Part shown: one piece after another, positions 63,738 through 64,000 of the stretch
Numbering within the stretch: position 1 is the stretch's first letter
Layout: each line of letters starts with the position of its first letter
Source: Bordetella parapertussis
GTDB taxonomy: Bacteria > Pseudomonadota > Gammaproteobacteria > Burkholderiales > JACQAP01
Length of the DNA: 64,000 nucleotides
Assembly (NCBI GenBank): GCA_945900965.1
Contig: CAMDKM010000010.1
Span: 1-64,000 of the forward strand
Direction of reading: 5' to 3'
Made by a program: the position numbers and the translations under genes
Notes under the pieces: generated by a model
Database searches by the model: none
What the model was told of the DNA's origin: nothing
What the model saw: the letters and a program-made list of their open reading frames with translations, nothing else

Positions 63738-64000
63738 CACGCGCGGTCCCCCACACGTTCGCCCAGCAGACCCGAAGGCCGGAAAATCAGCACCGCAATC
63801 AACACCAGAAAGGCGAACACGTCCTGATAATTGCTGCCGAACAAAATGAAATGCCCATCCACGGCACAGCGCTGCGTCAAGGCATCCGATATACCCTTGA
63901 TGTGACACAGATCGGTAAGCTCCCCGATATACCCCGCGCCCAATGCCTCGACCACGCCCAGCAGTAATCCACCGAGCATCGCCCCGGCCAGATTGCCGAT
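63737..64000 (-). CDS. livH: Branched-chain amino-acid ABC transporter permease LivH (C-terminal part)
   Basis: Last 87 codons of the second permease; the gene continues past the right edge. It reads IGNLAGAMLGGLLLGVVEALG, then FGSNYQDVFAFLVLIAVLIF and RPSGLLGERVGDRA, the normal LivH ending. Between GYIGELT and LFGSNYQDVF there is an extra stretch of about 20 residues with two Cys (LCHIKG, QRCAVDG), longer than in the LivH proteins I recall. Confidence 0.9.
   Translation of the reverse strand: MGNLAGAMLGGLLLGVVEALGAGYIGELTDLCHIKGISDALTQRCAVDGHFILFGSNYQDVFAFLVLIAVLIFRPSGLLGERVGDRA

Overview
The window looks like chromosomal housekeeping DNA from a betaproteobacterium. The evidence is gene order and gene content, not a database search. 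The blocks argS-SPOR-dsbA, priA, gltBD-hemE, pilMNOPQ-aroK-aroB-dgt, engB-hemB beside a cytochrome c4, thiD-thiE-hemL, lptD-surA-rsmA, amgK-murU, pepP-ubiH and dusB-fis-purH-purD-hemF are all familiar from that class. The genus cannot be fixed from what I can see. Protein-coding genes are dense, many overlap by 1-14 nt, and the DNA is moderately GC-rich. I found no insertion sequence, integrase, prophage or CRISPR array.

Layout. 1-2066: a HipBA persistence-type toxin-antitoxin pair running off the left edge, with a clear operator array, lying on the 3' side of a tRNA-Phe gene (2067-2142). 2405-6314: an MHS-type MFS transporter and the groES-groEL operon under a CIRCE element. 6455-13201: an unrecognised protein, bioA, glmU-glmS, a TPR protein and a HAD phosphatase. 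13211-19906 (minus strand): SDR, two thioredoxin-fold proteins, SPOR protein, argS and priA. 20236-30487 (minus): hemE, gltD, gltB, dgt, aroB, aroK. 30593-35624 (minus): the type IV pilus operon pilMNOPQ. 35785-38759 (plus): penicillin-binding protein 1A and a nucleotidyltransferase-like protein. 38717-44682: hemB, a probable small RNA, engB, cytochrome c4, hemL-thiE-thiD, rubredoxin and a glyoxalase. 44696-49199 (minus): rsmA, surA, lptD. 49222-58707 (plus): amgK-murU, pepP-ubiH, dusB-fis, purH-purD-hemF. 58734-61110 (minus): an unknown small protein, a DHCR24-like FAD oxidoreductase and a C-terminal scrap of a cyclopropane-synthase-type methyltransferase. 61174-64000 (minus): livH-M-G-F, with livH cut by the right edge.

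Several genes serve the envelope. GlmS and GlmU make UDP-GlcNAc, AmgK and MurU recycle MurNAc to UDP-MurNAc, PBP1A polymerises peptidoglycan, SurA and LptD build the outer membrane, and PilM-Q anchor the pilus. Four haem genes (hemE, hemB, hemL, hemF), two thiamine genes and two purine genes are spread over separate operons.

The least explained elements are four. (1) A structured RNA candidate at 39788-39935 between hemB and engB, with four stem-loops, a CCUCCC loop and an intrinsic terminator. (2) The hipBA control region, with TATCG-N8-CGATA operators placed around a promoter that would give a nearly leaderless mRNA. (3) A fis terminator whose loop contains the possible -10 box of purH. (4) The truncated methyltransferase next to an intact DHCR24-like enzyme. 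Nothing in the window is clearly a new multi-gene system; these are the points I would follow up.
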